Assembly: GCA_963573305.1 (NCBI GenBank)
Contig: OY754329.1
Coordinates: 64,291,084 to 64,355,083 of the forward strand
Source of the DNA: Pyrrhosoma nymphula
Taxonomy: Eukaryota > Arthropoda > Insecta > Odonata > Coenagrionidae
Direction of reading: 5' to 3'
DNA length: 64,000 nt
Below, piece by piece: positions 44,481 through 57,316 of this stretch. The notes under the pieces are model-generated. The model had not been told where the DNA came from and made no database searches. It saw nothing but the letters and a program-made list of their open reading frames with translations. The stretch's first letter is position 1. The number at the start of each line of letters is the position of its first letter. The translations under genes and the position numbers were made by a program.

Positions 44481-47394
44481 AAATACTAACCCGGGTTCTC
44501 GGGATGGAAAGCAAGCTTACCATACGCTAGATATCATTGTCCCCATACCAACCTGATCCCTCGGCACAATTTATTTATCAACAGACTTCCTATTTATGAT
44601 CAAGTTTGTGGATAGCTTTCTTAAAGCTTTAACAAAGTACAACATCGGTATTATCGCTGTAAAATCTTATCCCTATATTTTATACTTATTCTTTTACTTT
44701 CATTTTTATTTGTGAACGGAATTCGTGATTGTATTTTGATGTTTTTTTTATTTTTTTGTATATTTGTTAATTGGGAGTGTGGAGGTATTTCAAAAGGAGA
44801 AAAGAGGAATTGTTGAGAGGTTGGAGATAAAAAGTAATTTTTGACGGGATTGCTGCTGAATTTTTAGGGCCAATAAATTGAAAATTATCGGGCAATATGT
44901 ATTAACCAGACGTTATGATTTAACGATTGGGTGTCGGTAGGGGTATGATTCCTCCGGATTGCACTTCTATTTAATGGTTCCTGTAGCCTCATCTGTGGAA
45001 ATCAACTACCCAAAGAACAAAATTTGATCTCTATAACAGAGAGAAAAGTAATCTTAAAACATTTTGCCCAAAAAATATCAAATAAACCCTACCCTCACCG
45101 AATATTCAACTGAGAAAAAATAGGATCAACAGTTACCTTTCATCATTTAGAGAGTTTTTATCAATTGAATATCGATGATATATTTTATCAATGTAAAAGA
45201 TACGCCTGCGACCCACGCAAAAAGAAGCATTCCACCACTTTCGGTACTCTCATACTCGCGTAAGGAAGATGAGTTATAGAGAACAGGTGGATGAGTAATA
45301 GATCGGTTTAGGTCAAAGAGGTGAGTGTTGGGGGAAGGAACAAAGACAGCAATTGCGTTGCCTCGGAAAATAATGGAGATTTTATCGCTCATCAGTGTTC
45401 CATCCATCAGAGTGAAGCGGAGCTTGAAATAGAACATGTTGTCGGTTGGTATCATACCCATCTCCCTCTCTGTATTACCCACATCAGTGCATACGTCATA
45501 GACAGGTATTGACTCCCTCCCGTACACCCTTGCCAGCTTGGAGAATCTCAGTCTCATGGGGGCAAGATGGATCATGACGGCATACTACACGGAGGATATG
45601 ACGTAATATCTCATTGAGTTCACTGGATAGGGCGTAAGCTTCCTAAGGTGAAGCCAGTCAGTTTTATCAGCTTGCGCATTTAACCATACGAGTATTGTTC
45701 TACTCTACTGTACTACCCGAGTTTAGTATTGGATTAAGTGCTGACAAAATCTCCAGTTTCGTCGTTGGCTCTTGCTTCTGAAGTGCATTAAAGGTACGCA
45801 AATACTTAGGCTTTTCCTGTTACATGGGTTATTTTTATTTTCTGATTGTGCGTCTTTGGTCAGAATACGAAAAACTTACTTTGCATTCACAGACGGGTTG
45901 CTGCTCGGCTTACGGCTACAGTAATCAGCAAGATGGGAGATACCAGCCATAAAATTCAGTGATCTAACATGCGTATGGCAGTGATTTTCTTAGCCAGCAT
46001 TGACTATGTTCTATTGATTACACATTGGTCTACACGTCATGTAAACGAGCGAACGATGCCTATCCTCCAGAGAGAGCTTAGTATTTTGACGTGACTTTCA
46101 CTTTGATTTCCGACCTGGCACTGAATATTTATCTAAATTTTCTGTTATTGAGGGAACCTCGCCTTTTGCCTCACCTTTGTCTCAGCCCTCAATGATCTGA
46201 CATGCCAGTTATAGTGATTGCGTAGCTGGTATTGAAAAAGTATCAAAACTTTGTGTTAGTTAGGTAATCATCCCCATAGCCTCTCTTATTATAAATGCTA
46301 TGTGATTTAAGTCAAATTCATTCCTGAGATTATCTTTCAAGTGTTGAAAATACATCTATATGGCCAATAATAGTGAAAAAATTACTGGTGAAAGTGTTTT
46401 TAAAAATTGATGTGAAGTGCATTTTTTGTTCAGTTTGTACTTATGATTTTTTCACCTTCTTCTAAGTATGGGACATTTTAATATTCCTGGCTCTATTGTA
46501 ATATGTATTGTTTCTCACAATATATTTACAATAAATCCCTAGAATCCTGAATATCCGGTAGTTATCGAATTAAATGTTTTTATTAACGATCGCTTATCTT
46601 TTAAAAAATTCTGATTCTAATACCTATTTGAAAAATTCTATATCCTACTCTTTATGTGTAGAATTATTTTAGTTTATAAGGTCTAGAAAGTTTAATTTGC
46701 TCAAAATGTGTTTATGTGTTTCATAGATTTTATGTATTTTCATAAATAACATGTCGTACTCATATGGGATTCTTTCACTTCAATAAAGCCTATTACCAAT
46801 GTATTTCACTGTCTCATTTTTATTCGCAAAACATTTGCATCTCGCATCTGTTGCGTTGAAGCTGTATATGGATCTTAATTTTTACTTGCCGTCACCGTGG
46901 CTTAATACATTAAATGCTCCAAACAAGTGTTTTCAAGGTTTTTAATTTTCATAGTGAATATGTTGAAGAGTCATCTTCCAAACATTATTAGGACAAAATA
47001 GAAATCGGGTTGGTAAATTACATAATAGTCAATGCTTATTTGACGCATTGGATGCTTTACCTGGTTATTTCGATATGGCTGGATGCGTAAAGATTCGCTT
47101 GGCTTCACTTTCTGACAATAGTAAGCATAAGAGATGCCCCCTACAGTCAGCTCATTGTGATCTCTTGAGTGAAGCAAATGAATATCTGAGAAATAAATGG
47201 CATGTGACATCACCGTAAGTCTCGTGTGCAGACATACGTGTGTTGAGTTTTCACGTAACATATTCCGTGACGCTCTTGCAAATCGTATTTCATTCTGAGT
47301 TTTCTACCGTTGAGGTAGGCTTGGGTTGACTTTTAGGGCGTTATTCATAGTCGGCACGTCCTTCCAAGCCCTTAAAAGCGCGTGCACTGCAAGG
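44481..47394. other. No recognised gene
   Basis: A 142-codon minus-strand frame (45147-45575) shows no domain or homology I recognise. TCATGACGGCATACTACACG near 45573 repeats a word near 21500. The rest is AT-rich and featureless. Confidence 0.4.
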
Positions 47395-47780
47395 GCATAG
47401 GGTGGAAAATTACACTAGGTAAGAAGGAATTTACATTGAGAAGGGAATAAATGAAAGGGACTCGGAGCAGGGTCAAAAGAAAACACTAGTCTTAGCTTTA
47501 AATCAGAGCTTGGCATTTGATGGTTCGGAAACTTGTAATTTTCGGAGATATGATATGTATAAACTGGAATATTCTATGGTTCGGATATGGAGAAAAAGGA
47601 TAAAAATAGTGAGTTGAGTGTATAGTAAAATAAGTGAGGTTTTGAGTATAGAAGGAGAGAAAAAGGAGGCTGGTGGGATAAATTTGGAGGTAGCAAAAGT
47701 AGATGGAACGTTAGGCTTGAACGTCAAAAAACTCACTGTAGTCGGTGAAATTATGGGCAGGTCTATCCATGAACTATAAT
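47395..47780 (+). mobile_element. LINE 3' fragment
   Basis: The plus strand gives KKEFTLRREINERDSEQGQK, then SLAFDGSETCNFRRYDMYKL, RIWRKRIKIVS, stop, VYSKISEVLSIEGEKKEAGG. It follows the block KR..K.L.WSVALYGSETWTLRR.D...LE..E.WIWRR, as in the split LINE at 32405. W to C in SETW, an in-frame stop and frame changes show decay. Confidence 0.65.
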
Positions 47781-48429
47781 TGAATCGGTATTAATATCTA
47801 TGATGAAGATGATTTCTGCAAAGTAAATTGCAAGCAAATCGAGTTCAAAGAGTCTCACGTTACATTTATACCCAGACATATGGCAGAAATTAAGTCCAAA
47901 CAAATTCAGGTCTAAAACATCTCGGGTTGTCTACCAGAGAAACGAAATTATGTGTGCAGTTTGAATCTTTTTCTATTAATATCACTGATATGATTTGATG
48001 GTAAATTAAGAAAAATGGACGTGGATCCCACTATGGATGTGTCCCTCATTATTTCGTTTTCTGGACACATTTGTGTCTCATAGTATCCATGAATTAAAAG
48101 TATTTGTGGTGCTAATTAGTAGTTGTATGTTAACCCATGTGCTACATGCCAGCATGTTTGCAAACGTATCACTCTCCTAGCTTCTGGTTTGGCCGTGCAT
48201 TGTTCTCCTGGTAGCTTTTGGGTCTGCACCTATCGGCCGGGGGAAGGTGCGGGGTTTGACCTTGAACTGGAATGAGTATTGCGTGACTGGTGTGGAATCA
48301 CCCCGTGCCACACTCTCTGGATGTGGCTTGATAGTACTTCGTAGATTATTCTTCAGGTTTCCGCGATTTTTTATGATTTTCTTTTGATTATTTTCGGTAT
48401 CCATCGCGTTTGGTTGCTTGTTTTACAAC

Positions 48430-48460
48430 GTTTCGCCGCTCTTTCAGGAGGCATCGTCAG
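48430..48460 (-). ncRNA. Hammerhead-like tail motif of the second Penelope copy
   Basis: The minus strand reads CTGACGA, T, GCC, TCCTGAAAGAGC, GGC, GAAAC. CTGACGA fits CTGANGA, and a short GCC/GGC stem leads into GAAAC. It lies just after the coding remnant, the same position as the motif at 1801-1831. Confidence 0.45.
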
Positions 48461-48880
48461 GCTGAGAGTTTTAGTTTTAATTTCGGCTGCAATGCATAGT
48501 ATCTGGTTGCTGAAGTGCATTGTCAATGGCTGCTGTAGTTAAAAATTCAAACTGAGAGCCCTGATCGTCCGAAGTTATTACTCTCTTCCATTTCGTCGTG
48601 AGGGTGTAACCGTCTTCCCGGTTGAAGTTCTCCGCGTTCCTCATAATCTCCACGGGATCTCTTATAAGTATCGGAAAATATCGATACTCTCTTTCCAGCA
48701 CTTCAACGTTCTCAAAGATAACTTTTTGCCCTGGTTCCCACCAAGAATGTTCTGAAATGGCGGATTAAAGGAAGTTTTTCTTTTCCGTGGCCCCGCCGCA
48801 CCGGTGTTCCTTGGCTCCGCATTTTTTTAACCTTCCTGTCTGGCCAATGTAGCATTGCCCACAACGTCGTAGATGTAGTT
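48430..48880 (-). mobile_element. Penelope-like element, GIY-YIG domain remnant
   Basis: The minus strand reads CGQCYIGQTGRLKKCGAKEH, then FL, stop, SAISEHSWWEPGQKVIFENV, EVLEREYRYFPILIRDPVEI and MRNAENFNREDGYTLTTKWK in one frame, ending near 48477. CYIG.TGR is the second half of the GIY-YIG signature and the glutamate of SEHSW is the conserved nuclease position. The RT part is missing, so the copy is strongly 5'-truncated. It differs enough from the element at 1801-2860 to be another subfamily. A hammerhead-like motif follows at 48460-48430. Confidence 0.87.
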
Positions 48881-49639
48881 GACAGAAATGAAGACCAAAC
48901 AAATTCAGCTCTAATCGAAAGATGTCTCGGGGTAACTACCTGGGTATTGAGATGACGAGGTTTACACCTCTCCTCATTTTCTCGTAATATCACTGATGTG
49001 ATGCGATGCTTTTTTATGCATGACATACTTGTTTTCCCATGACTGAGCATTTCAGAAGTTCGATAGGAGGCGGATGTGAAAGCAGGTAGGGCATACGCCG
49101 AGGATATTGGATTGTGGGAAGTGAGAGGTCTGCGAGGGGGTCGGTTTAAGATTGGTTTTACTATCGGAAGGGCTTTAATTTAATATTCACGGCATGGGCG
49201 CCCGTCGTCGTTGAACATCCGAAGGCGAGGCTGTGCCTCCATCCCCCTTTGACTCTCCACTCGCTCAACCAAGACGCTTTTAAACCCAAGGAGGTCTCCC
49301 TCTTGTTCAACCGTCGATTATCCTCTCATTCTTTCCTTTCATTCAAGTGGAGGGAAGAATGCGAAGGAGGTATTAGCACTGTGATGCCGTTCATACTTTG
49401 AAAACTCAATGGCAATGGAATTGATACTTTCGATGCGTCGTGTTTATTACATTCAGGAAATGTTTTCAAGGAGACCTTGCATCTGCTTAGTGTAGTTTTA
49501 GTGAGATTTTTCCTAGCCATTATAGCGTATTTGAATTTTATTTCAAAATTTAAGCAGTCGCAAGATGCATTAAATAATGGAGTAATATAAATGCTACAAA
49601 ACTATGTTTTTTTATGACTGAACTTTCAGTAATTTACAA
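48881..49639. other. No recognised feature
   Basis: It may contain unreadable upstream Penelope sequence near 48900-49050. The rest matches nothing recognised. Confidence 0.4.
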
Positions 49640-50110
49640 ACACATATTTGAGGGTTTTACTTGACTCATTTCTTTCACGCTGCACTCTTAAATTCCCTTC
49701 ACAGATAAATTTTTGGCTTCGATCGCATAAAAAAAGTATTAAGGTGGGTATATAATGCAATTTTTTAATAATTGAAAAAACATGGGAAGAACCCAGCGTT
49801 ACATTTCTGATGTCATCTAGTCGTCAGCGCTTCCTCATTTTGAATGCCTCACCGAAGGGCGTCCTACCAGATCATATGGAAAACTGCTTCTATTTTTTGA
49901 GAAAATATCTCCAAAATGAGTATAGTAGGTGGCTAAGATTTTGGTTTAATTAGAAGGATGAGATCTTTTCTTTGTAATTAGGCCAAATTCATTGAAGTTC
50001 ATTCGTAGTGATGTCTCGTTCAAACTACTATGACTCCGCTTCATCAGTATTCCTCTCCCTTGGTTGTACCAAAGCCGAATGTTTTGCTAGGTCATCAGAT
50101 TTCAATTACC
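49640..50110. mobile_element. MITE family B, copy 3
   Basis: It aligns in direct orientation with 54320-54780 over about 400 bases, including GGAAAACTGCTTCTATTTTT, CATTGAAGTTCATTCGTAGT and CATCAGTATTCCTCTCCCTT. It aligns in reverse with 11181-11743 and 15465-16041 (ACTTGACTCATTTCTTTCAC against GTGAAAAAAATGAGTCAAGT). It has no coding capacity; the ends are not sharp. Confidence 0.7.
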
Positions 50111-52231
50111 TCAGAACTTTTCAGTTTAAGTCATTGACATTTCGACCTTGTGCAATGATGCGATAAATTTCAAGTAGTCTTCTATTACAGAAGGAATGAG
50201 AATTGCCATCTAATGAGTCTAGGCCCAGAAGCGATTGACCATGAATCAATTCGGATGCTGATAAAATTATCTTATTAGAAGGCCGTGTATATTCTGTGGA
50301 TTAAAACTTAGGGCACGCTACGCAGATATCGAGGATCTGGATGGGAATTGTCTCGGATAAGTCATTCCGACCATCTGTTTCAGCTGCGCCCGTCGGAAAT
50401 ATCCCGTGAATCGATTTGAACTACCGATAGGCGCCACCACTACGCATCCTTTTAGTGCAGAAACATCGTGGAACAAATTCACCTTGTGAAAACAGTATCC
50501 CTTCAGGTCATTATTCACTTTATTGCGAATTAATGCACGTATGACCATTCCAAGAATATCCGCTATGTAAAACGGCCTTTAGACATAACAGTTTAACGCC
50601 GTAGGTTTTGAACACTTATCTGGGCACTTGAAATTTCGAAGTCCAACCTGGGTTGGATATTTTATTTGAGGTCAACGCTAGTTTTCCACTGCTTGTACAA
50701 TAAAGATGAAAGTAACTCCTTTTTCACTCCTACTGTTTTTTCTTAACAAACAAGCCCCTTATTTGGAAAATTCACTCCTAAAAAGGATATACAAATCAAA
50801 TTAAACAAGGCACTTCAAAATACCAGACCGGAGGGTTTAAAATGATAATGACGCATAAATACGGCATAACCAAATCCGGAACATCCCGTCATGACGAATA
50901 TATACGGCATGCCCACCATCGGAGCATGCGTCCATGGGGTATGTGTAGCTCTCGTAAAAGTTCCTGGCACTGCGAAGTGGACAATCTCGCGACATGGACT
51001 ACGGAACTTTCAAAATCCTGTGAAACGCGGGAGGAAGTCCGTTTAGTCCGGAGGATGTCATAGAATATTTCTAATAGCTGCTATCGCTACAGTTTCGAGT
51101 TTTGTGATGACTTAGTGGGCTGCCGTCCCGTTTCGACCCTTCTCACAATGAGATCGCAAGATAGGGTCCCAATTAAAGTCATAGCGATCGGTGATCTTAA
51201 CCACTTCTCTATTAGCCTTTGCGAGAGTAGCGTATGATACGCCCGGATGAGGGGTTTTTTTGGATAGAGAGCGGGAGGAGTGAAGGAGTAAATGGCAAAA
51301 ATAATTCAGCCTGAGTTGAAGACGCTTCGGCGATCGATCGTCTGAGAAGCTCTTCGCTTTCGTATGTCTTATGTTTTTTTCGCGAATCGCGGAAAACTGC
51401 GGGTGAAAGTTTAGTAGTCCGGACGAGAGTCGTAACATAATATCGAGATCGGTGGCTTGCGTTCTCTGGTGGGTCGGGTGATTTTTTTCGCGTGGAAAAA
51501 GGTCAGTAACTCGCGGGCAGTGATTTGGAAAGGTCAAAAGAGAAGGGACGCTTGACAGCGGGAAACCAACCCTCTGAGTCAACTGTTCTAGTATATGGTC
51601 ATATTTGCTCCATTATACGTATCTGCTCGGACAGCGTAAATACTCACTCGTTGTGTGCGGCTACATTACACCGCAGCTGAGCTACGCGGACGAGAGAAAC
51701 CGGTGAATTCCGCAATCCCTCCGACAGGTGCAGAGTTGAGTGATTCTTTAGAAGTAGCGAGTACAAATTTCGTTCACTGGACGATGTATGTGTCGTGAAG
51801 TTGTTAGTTTTACGTCGCCTCGACCACGGCGGCAATCTCTTGCTCTTACAGGTACAGCATAACTTGACTAACCTTCAGTGAGCTCAGATTCTCCACTGCT
51901 GAGTGCCACCAAGTTTCCCTACACCCATACCTATTTCAGGATAAATTTTGGAGTATTTTCATTTTAAGTGTTGATTTTAACGCCTATAGGAACACCGGCG
52001 CCCACGAAAAATGGAACGATATTTTCAGACGAAACGTTCGGTAACATGCCGGTAGGTTGCATTCTGTTAGTGCGCAATAGTATCAACCGGCTGTTTTATA
52101 AATATATATATAACGAATTCATTTAAACGTCATTAATTAAATATATTTATTCACCACACAGTAATGATAAACAACATTATCTATCCTTGACTAATTTTAC
52201 GAAAATCAGCTCAAAAATAACTTTCATAAAT
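50111..52231. other. No recognised gene
   Basis: 51100-51850 is CpG-richer and contains a 156-codon minus-strand frame (51112-51582) with no recognised domain. Nothing else is seen. Confidence 0.4.
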
Positions 52232-52400
52232 ACGATTATTATTATTATTATTTTTTTTTGCTCTCCGACGATTCTGGTGGTCCGTATGCCCCTGCGATCC
52301 CGAGACGCCATTGGCTTTTCATCAGGTTTCTAAGGGGCCGAACCTCCAGAACTTGACAAACACCCATGCCCTGGGCAAGTGAAAAACCATTATCGATGCT
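52232..52400 (-). mobile_element. Retroelement-like 3' end with AAT tail
   Basis: On the minus strand a GC-rich segment (GCCCAGGGCATGGGTGTTTG, then TCTGGAGGTTCGGCCCCTTA) leads into an A-run and AATAATAATAATAATAATCG. A GC-rich body with an AAT tail is typical of a LINE or SINE 3' end, but the family is not recognised. Confidence 0.4.
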
Positions 52401-53848
52401 ATATTCTTCTCAATCAAACTCCAATGCACATTTTCGACCTTTTTATAGGTGCTCGGTCTAGTTCGTTAGGTTTGAAATAAATGGGAAGCTCCTATATCTA
52501 TGGGTCGTTGTTACAGTTTTAACACACTACCCGAGGTAATGTGTGTATTTGTAAAATAAAATTTGTAGACGACCTGAAGGTTCTTCTAATATTAAATACT
52601 ACCGTTGAGTTGTCAAATGTTTCTTTACTTTTTCTTCATTGTTAACTTCTTTCACTTGTGTATGTAAAACATTGAAGTGTTAGCAATGCATTATACATTC
52701 ATGAAGGTTGCCTCAGTACAGGTTTTCCCTTTGAGGCAACCCAATGTTCTTGTTTCTTTTTTAATTAAATTAATTTAATAGCTTGTTTTTTTGTTGAAAG
52801 TAATAGACCTACTTTACTTTACCTTTTATTCTGGAGAAAGTGGATTAAAAGCAAGACGGAGTATGTTAACACACTCCATGCTGTAGGACGGGTCTTCACG
52901 GCCTGCTGCAGCCAGCGTCTATGGCGGAAGGACGTGAATTCACGTAATGCTCAGTCCTTTTTTCATTGAATATATGCTAATACTGTTGTGCCATTCAGTC
53001 CATTGGGGATGATTCATGTCAGCTATTTGTTAACTATTACTAATCCTTATTGTTGTTTTGTATAATGCATAATTTTTTCTTAAATTTATCAGAAATCATC
53101 TGGTAATAAAAATCAATATAATCGTTCTCTCTTATTTTATAAAAATCAAGATAGCATGAAACCTTCTGATCACCTGGATTCATCTAGGTATCGTTGCTTG
53201 TTCAGGAAGACATATGCATGTAAATTTTGCCGCGATAATAGTTCACATTCCTCCTGTGTGAACTTGCTTGCATTTTGTTTCCGTGAGCATAAATGGTTAC
53301 CTTCGAGATTTTCCACCATGGTTGTTTCTCACAGTTGGGCTCTTGAAAATGTTCTTCCTTCCACCTACTCTATACTTTTGCTCTCCCTTGTCTTGAGATG
53401 ATTGCGAACCCCCTGGGATTTTACCCACCGCTCTCTGTGAGCAGCTCATGTGCGTAACGGGGAGTAACGAGCCATCTCAGGTCGCCTCTCGGCTGCCTAG
53501 GTCAAATATGAGGCAAACGAACTCAAGGCGATTCTATCCCGCACACGTTCTTTGTGATAGTAAATATGCTGCCGGAAAAGAGTGCCGGATCGTAACATTT
53601 TATACGGATTGGTGGCCGTAAACTGAGGTTGTTTCGCTGTCATTCTGTAACAACATAGCTGAAACCAACTACCTGCCTTTCACTTGCATCTTCATGTTAC
53701 CGTTAACTGTTCTTCTCTTCGTATCATCCATGAATATGGAAGCATTCTTTGAAAGGGCGTTTAATAGTTTCGCGACATGTTTATAATTTGCTGGCCTCCA
53801 TGATGCATAATCATTGTGAAGATAACGTTCAAAAGCATGATATTAGTA
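52401..53848. other. No recognised gene; small hairpin
   Basis: GGTTGCCTCA and its complement (52706-52715, 52732-52741) form a 10-bp hairpin. Open frames near 53156-53401 show nothing familiar. Confidence 0.4.
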
Positions 53849-54213
53849 AGTGACGTAGCCAGAGTCTTTGGATCCCGGACTCCCTCTTTAAATTTAAATT
53901 TATTTAAATAAAGGGCACTAAATGAAAAATTTATATTCTATTTTTAGACAAAAATGTTGATTATATTCATTATTTATTCTAAAAAACTTTTTCAATTAAC
54001 AAGTTTGTAAATTTAAACATAACATATCGTGGGTATTGTATTCATTCAGAAATAAGCAAAGCAAAAATCTTAAATAAATTGGGTCGTTGCACTGCAGGCG
54101 CAATTGCACTCTTAATTGTTTCAATTTTGCTCCTGATTGTCAAGTATTTTCACCCTCCCCCCTGCTTATTCTCAGCATGGAACCCCCGTAATGAAATCCT
54201 GGCTATGTCACCG
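53849..54213. mobile_element. hAT-type MITE
   Basis: Left end AGTGACGTAGCCAG (53849-53862) and right end CTGGCTATGTCACCG (54199-54213) are inverted repeats. The right end continues inward on the minus strand as GGATTTCATTACGGGGGTTC, the GTAGCCAGGATTT..GGGGG pattern also seen at the left edge of the hAT fragment at 63163. It has no coding sequence. The expected 8-bp duplication is not clear. Confidence 0.6.
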
Positions 54214-54319
54214 CACTAGCGTACTAGTAGTAAATAATTTTTCGCTAGCATGATACCATTGACGAAGGATAGCATCAACATTTGTTTGTAGATTTGTGCG
54301 TGAATTTAAGCCTTCGTGT

Positions 54320-54780
54320 ACATATTTGAGTCTTTAGCATGTTAGTTTTACGCCGTACATTGAATTCGGCTTCACAAGCGAAGGTTTTTGTGCGATCTCA
54401 TAAAAACTATTACGGGAGTAAAATCTTCATTTAAAAAAATAATTTTAAAAACATACGAGCTACACAGCATAACATTTTTGACGTGATCTCTTCGTCGGGG
54501 CTTTCTCATTTTGTTACGTCTCTCTGAAGCGAACGGCCGTACCATATTCCATAGGAAACTGCTTCTATTTTTTTGCCAATATCTCGAAAAATAGTGCAAT
54601 AAATGGCTTATATTTTGGTAAAATTATGAATTTGAGATAGTTTCCTTTGTGTTGAGGCCGTATTCATTGAAGTTTATGTGTAGTGACATCTCGATAAAAC
54701 TATCGTGACTCCGCCTGATCAGTATTCCCTCTCCGTTATTTGTGCAAAAGCAGAATTTTTTACTTGGCCGTCAGGTTTAA
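54320..54780. mobile_element. MITE family B, copy 4
   Basis: Direct-orientation partner of 49640-50110: GGAAACTGCTTCTATTTTTT, CATTGAAGTTTATGTGTAGT and GATCAGTATTCCCTCTCCGT line up with that copy. A TTAAGGTGGTT terminus lies about 110 bases beyond its right side (54892) and begins the next element. Confidence 0.7.
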
Positions 54781-54884
54781 AATCTCTCATAACGTCAACA
54801 GTATAGAAAAATCGATTGGTGTTTTACTCTGAGATAAGATATCATCAATATCTGGTAATATAAAATAAAAAAGAATGCAATTAG

Positions 54885-55325
54885 CTTAAGGTGGTTCCAC
54901 CGTTATATTCTGTCTTGTAGAAAAACTTGTCCTCTATCTAATATGAACAACAACATTTTACCTACCTTTCCACGCTTTTTATTCTCTAATTGGACTTGAA
55001 ATCACATGGTATTCAATGGAAGAACGGGAAAAGCACAGGGAAAACAGTATTTTTCCATATAATACTAATGCTATTTTCACGGATAACTGTTTATTGGAAG
55101 GAAAAAAATAGAAAAATAGATTTAAAATAAAATATAGGCTCCCCACGACCTTATTTTGTGAGTTATTACCCAATTACAGCGATATTTGAAGTCAAAATGC
55201 GGTAATTCCATAGATAGAACGCTGTAGTCAGCTCCTATGGCTGGAAAAAAGTGCTCATTTAAAAATATTCGCGGAATAACCTGCATATTTTTGTAACTTA
55301 ATTTTAGTTTTCAATAGACGGTATC
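54885..55325. mobile_element. MITE family C, copy 1
   Basis: It begins CTTAAGGTGGTTCCACCG. It matches 56930-57310 through CCTACCTTTCCACGCTTTTT against CCTACCTTTCCGCGCTCTTC, TCGCGGAATAACCTGCATAT against TCATCGAATAATCCCCATGT, and the end TTTTAGTTTTCAATAG against TTTTGCTTTCTAATAG. Non-coding. Confidence 0.55.
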
Positions 55326-56929
55326 GACCTACATCACCGAAAGCAGGGTTTTTAAATCAAATAAACAAAAGGTGGACTTTAGTATTTGTTTTGACTCACA
55401 CAGTTTCGGAGGAACCTCTCTAAAGTTCAGAGAACTCAGAGCAAAGATACTTCCAAGACTTTGAAAGGCTGGATAAGGAGGCTTCTGAAGACGGAAGAGT
55501 TGAAAGAGAGAAAGAGTTGCAGTTCTAATGCCTCGTGCGGCGGGCGAATTATTGAGCTTGAGTTGCTCCGAAAACGACGCGAGGGCTTGTAAAAGGCAAT
55601 CATAACGCAATAATCGTTAAAACACGGGCAGCTAGCTTGGCGAGTTTAATTCCCGAAGTATAGATTTAGTAGTTAAAATGGTTTAGGTTGTCGAATGATT
55701 TGGTTTAGGTTATCTATATGTCATAAGGTATTATTTCCATTTTACGGTACTGGTCGCTCAACCGTTTTCACTAGAACAGCCACTTGTCGGTACACTGACC
55801 TCAATACACGCACGGTATTTCATATTGGCCTTTCATAAAATTAACCATATTAGTACTGGCGCATGAAACATTTTGCATAAAGGTTAATTTTCGCTTTAGA
55901 CTAAGCATTGGTCATTCTATACATATTTGAAGTTTTCTAATTTTATGCCAAGATTCTAGGTTAATCACGCGATAATACATCTTTTTCCGACCATTAAAAA
56001 TATTAGCAGAGGAACTAAAGGGCTGCACCATCTCATGTGCTAGAACTATTGCTAGATAAAATTGGCTATGAGTTTCATAAAGAAATTAAGATGACAAATA
56101 ACGATTTTGTCACCGCAAAAGGTGGAATTTTATTTCACTCGAATTAAAATATGATATTGGGTTATCGATAGCTACTTTTATTTCAAAATAAACCCTCAGT
56201 TTTAGATTAGTCATATTTTGAAACGTATCAATCCATTTATTAGTTTATATATTTAATTTATTTGATGAACACCAAAAACAGCGCAAATGCCTTTTATATT
56301 GGCGGACATATCAGATAAATAAATAAAAATATTAACGACAAAAATCAACTACAGTCACTAAAAAAACACATAATCACACAAGCCACAACAAATATAAGAT
56401 GTCACAAGAAGGAGTTGAAGGAGGTCGCAGAAAAACGATCAACAGAACAACAAAACCTAGCTGCAAGGGATTTTAATATGCTCAGAATTCTGAAGAAATG
56501 GGATCCCTGGGATATGGAAAACTGGAGTTTAAAAACAAGTACAGGGTTGATGTTCCGCTAAGAAGGAGGAGGTACCTATACGAAGAGAAATGAATGATGG
56601 TATGACATTATTACGGAAGGCCCCTTTAGAAAGACCTCTTAAGAATTCTAGGTCATACATATTTTGATGGTTGTGTAAGCTCCGAATTCCAAGGGTGGAA
56701 AGAATATTTTTAATGAATCATAAAATTTTACCGCAGTTGCTCACAAGAAGTGGTAGCTCATCATCAAATAAGTATCTAGGAGTAGGTACACAGTAACTGA
56801 CCAAAGTGGTGAACTGGTTTTACCGATTAATTCGATTGATTATTAAACATCAACCAACTCTTAAGATCGTTCCACAGTAAAACGACATATACAAATGTCA
56901 TTCATCTCATATTCTGGGTACTTTCATAA
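55326..56929. other. No recognised feature
   Basis: A 93-codon minus-strand frame at 55329-55610 has no recognised domain. The remainder is AT-rich without repeat partners. Confidence 0.4.
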
Positions 56930-57310
56930 AAACGTAACCTCTTTTTATATTAACAACAAAGTCCTACCTTTCCGCGCTCTTCTTCTTCGCAAATTGAACA
57001 TTAAATTACGTGGTGTTAAGTGCGAAAGTGGGGAAATCACGAGGGAGTATAATATTGCTCTATCTAATATGAATTCAATACTCGCGAAAAACTCGTTGAA
57101 AGAAGCGTGATCTCCCGTGAAACTCCCAGAATAAGGCACCAGTCCATCTTTTTTTTGGAGTTGACAGCTAATAAATCACTATATTAATTGAAGTCGAAAG
57201 GCGCAAATTCAATAGAAATGGCACTGCAGTTGTCTGGTATTGCAGGATAAATTGTCCATTAAAATTAATTCATCGAATAATCCCCATGTTTTTTTACCTA
57301 AATTTTGCTT
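56930..57310. mobile_element. MITE family C, copy 2
   Basis: Direct-orientation relative of 54885-55325, see the matching blocks there. Its right end TTTCTAATAG abuts the SINE that begins at about 57317. Confidence 0.5.
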
Positions 57311-57316
57311 TCTAAT

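Noticed and set aside
45147..45575. 142-codon minus-strand frame as a gene
   Set aside because: No recognised motif; part of the region shares a dispersed word with 21500, pointing to a repeat.
51112..51582. 156-codon minus-strand frame as a gene
   Set aside because: No domain, signal or conserved motif; lies in a GC-richer patch where long frames arise easily.
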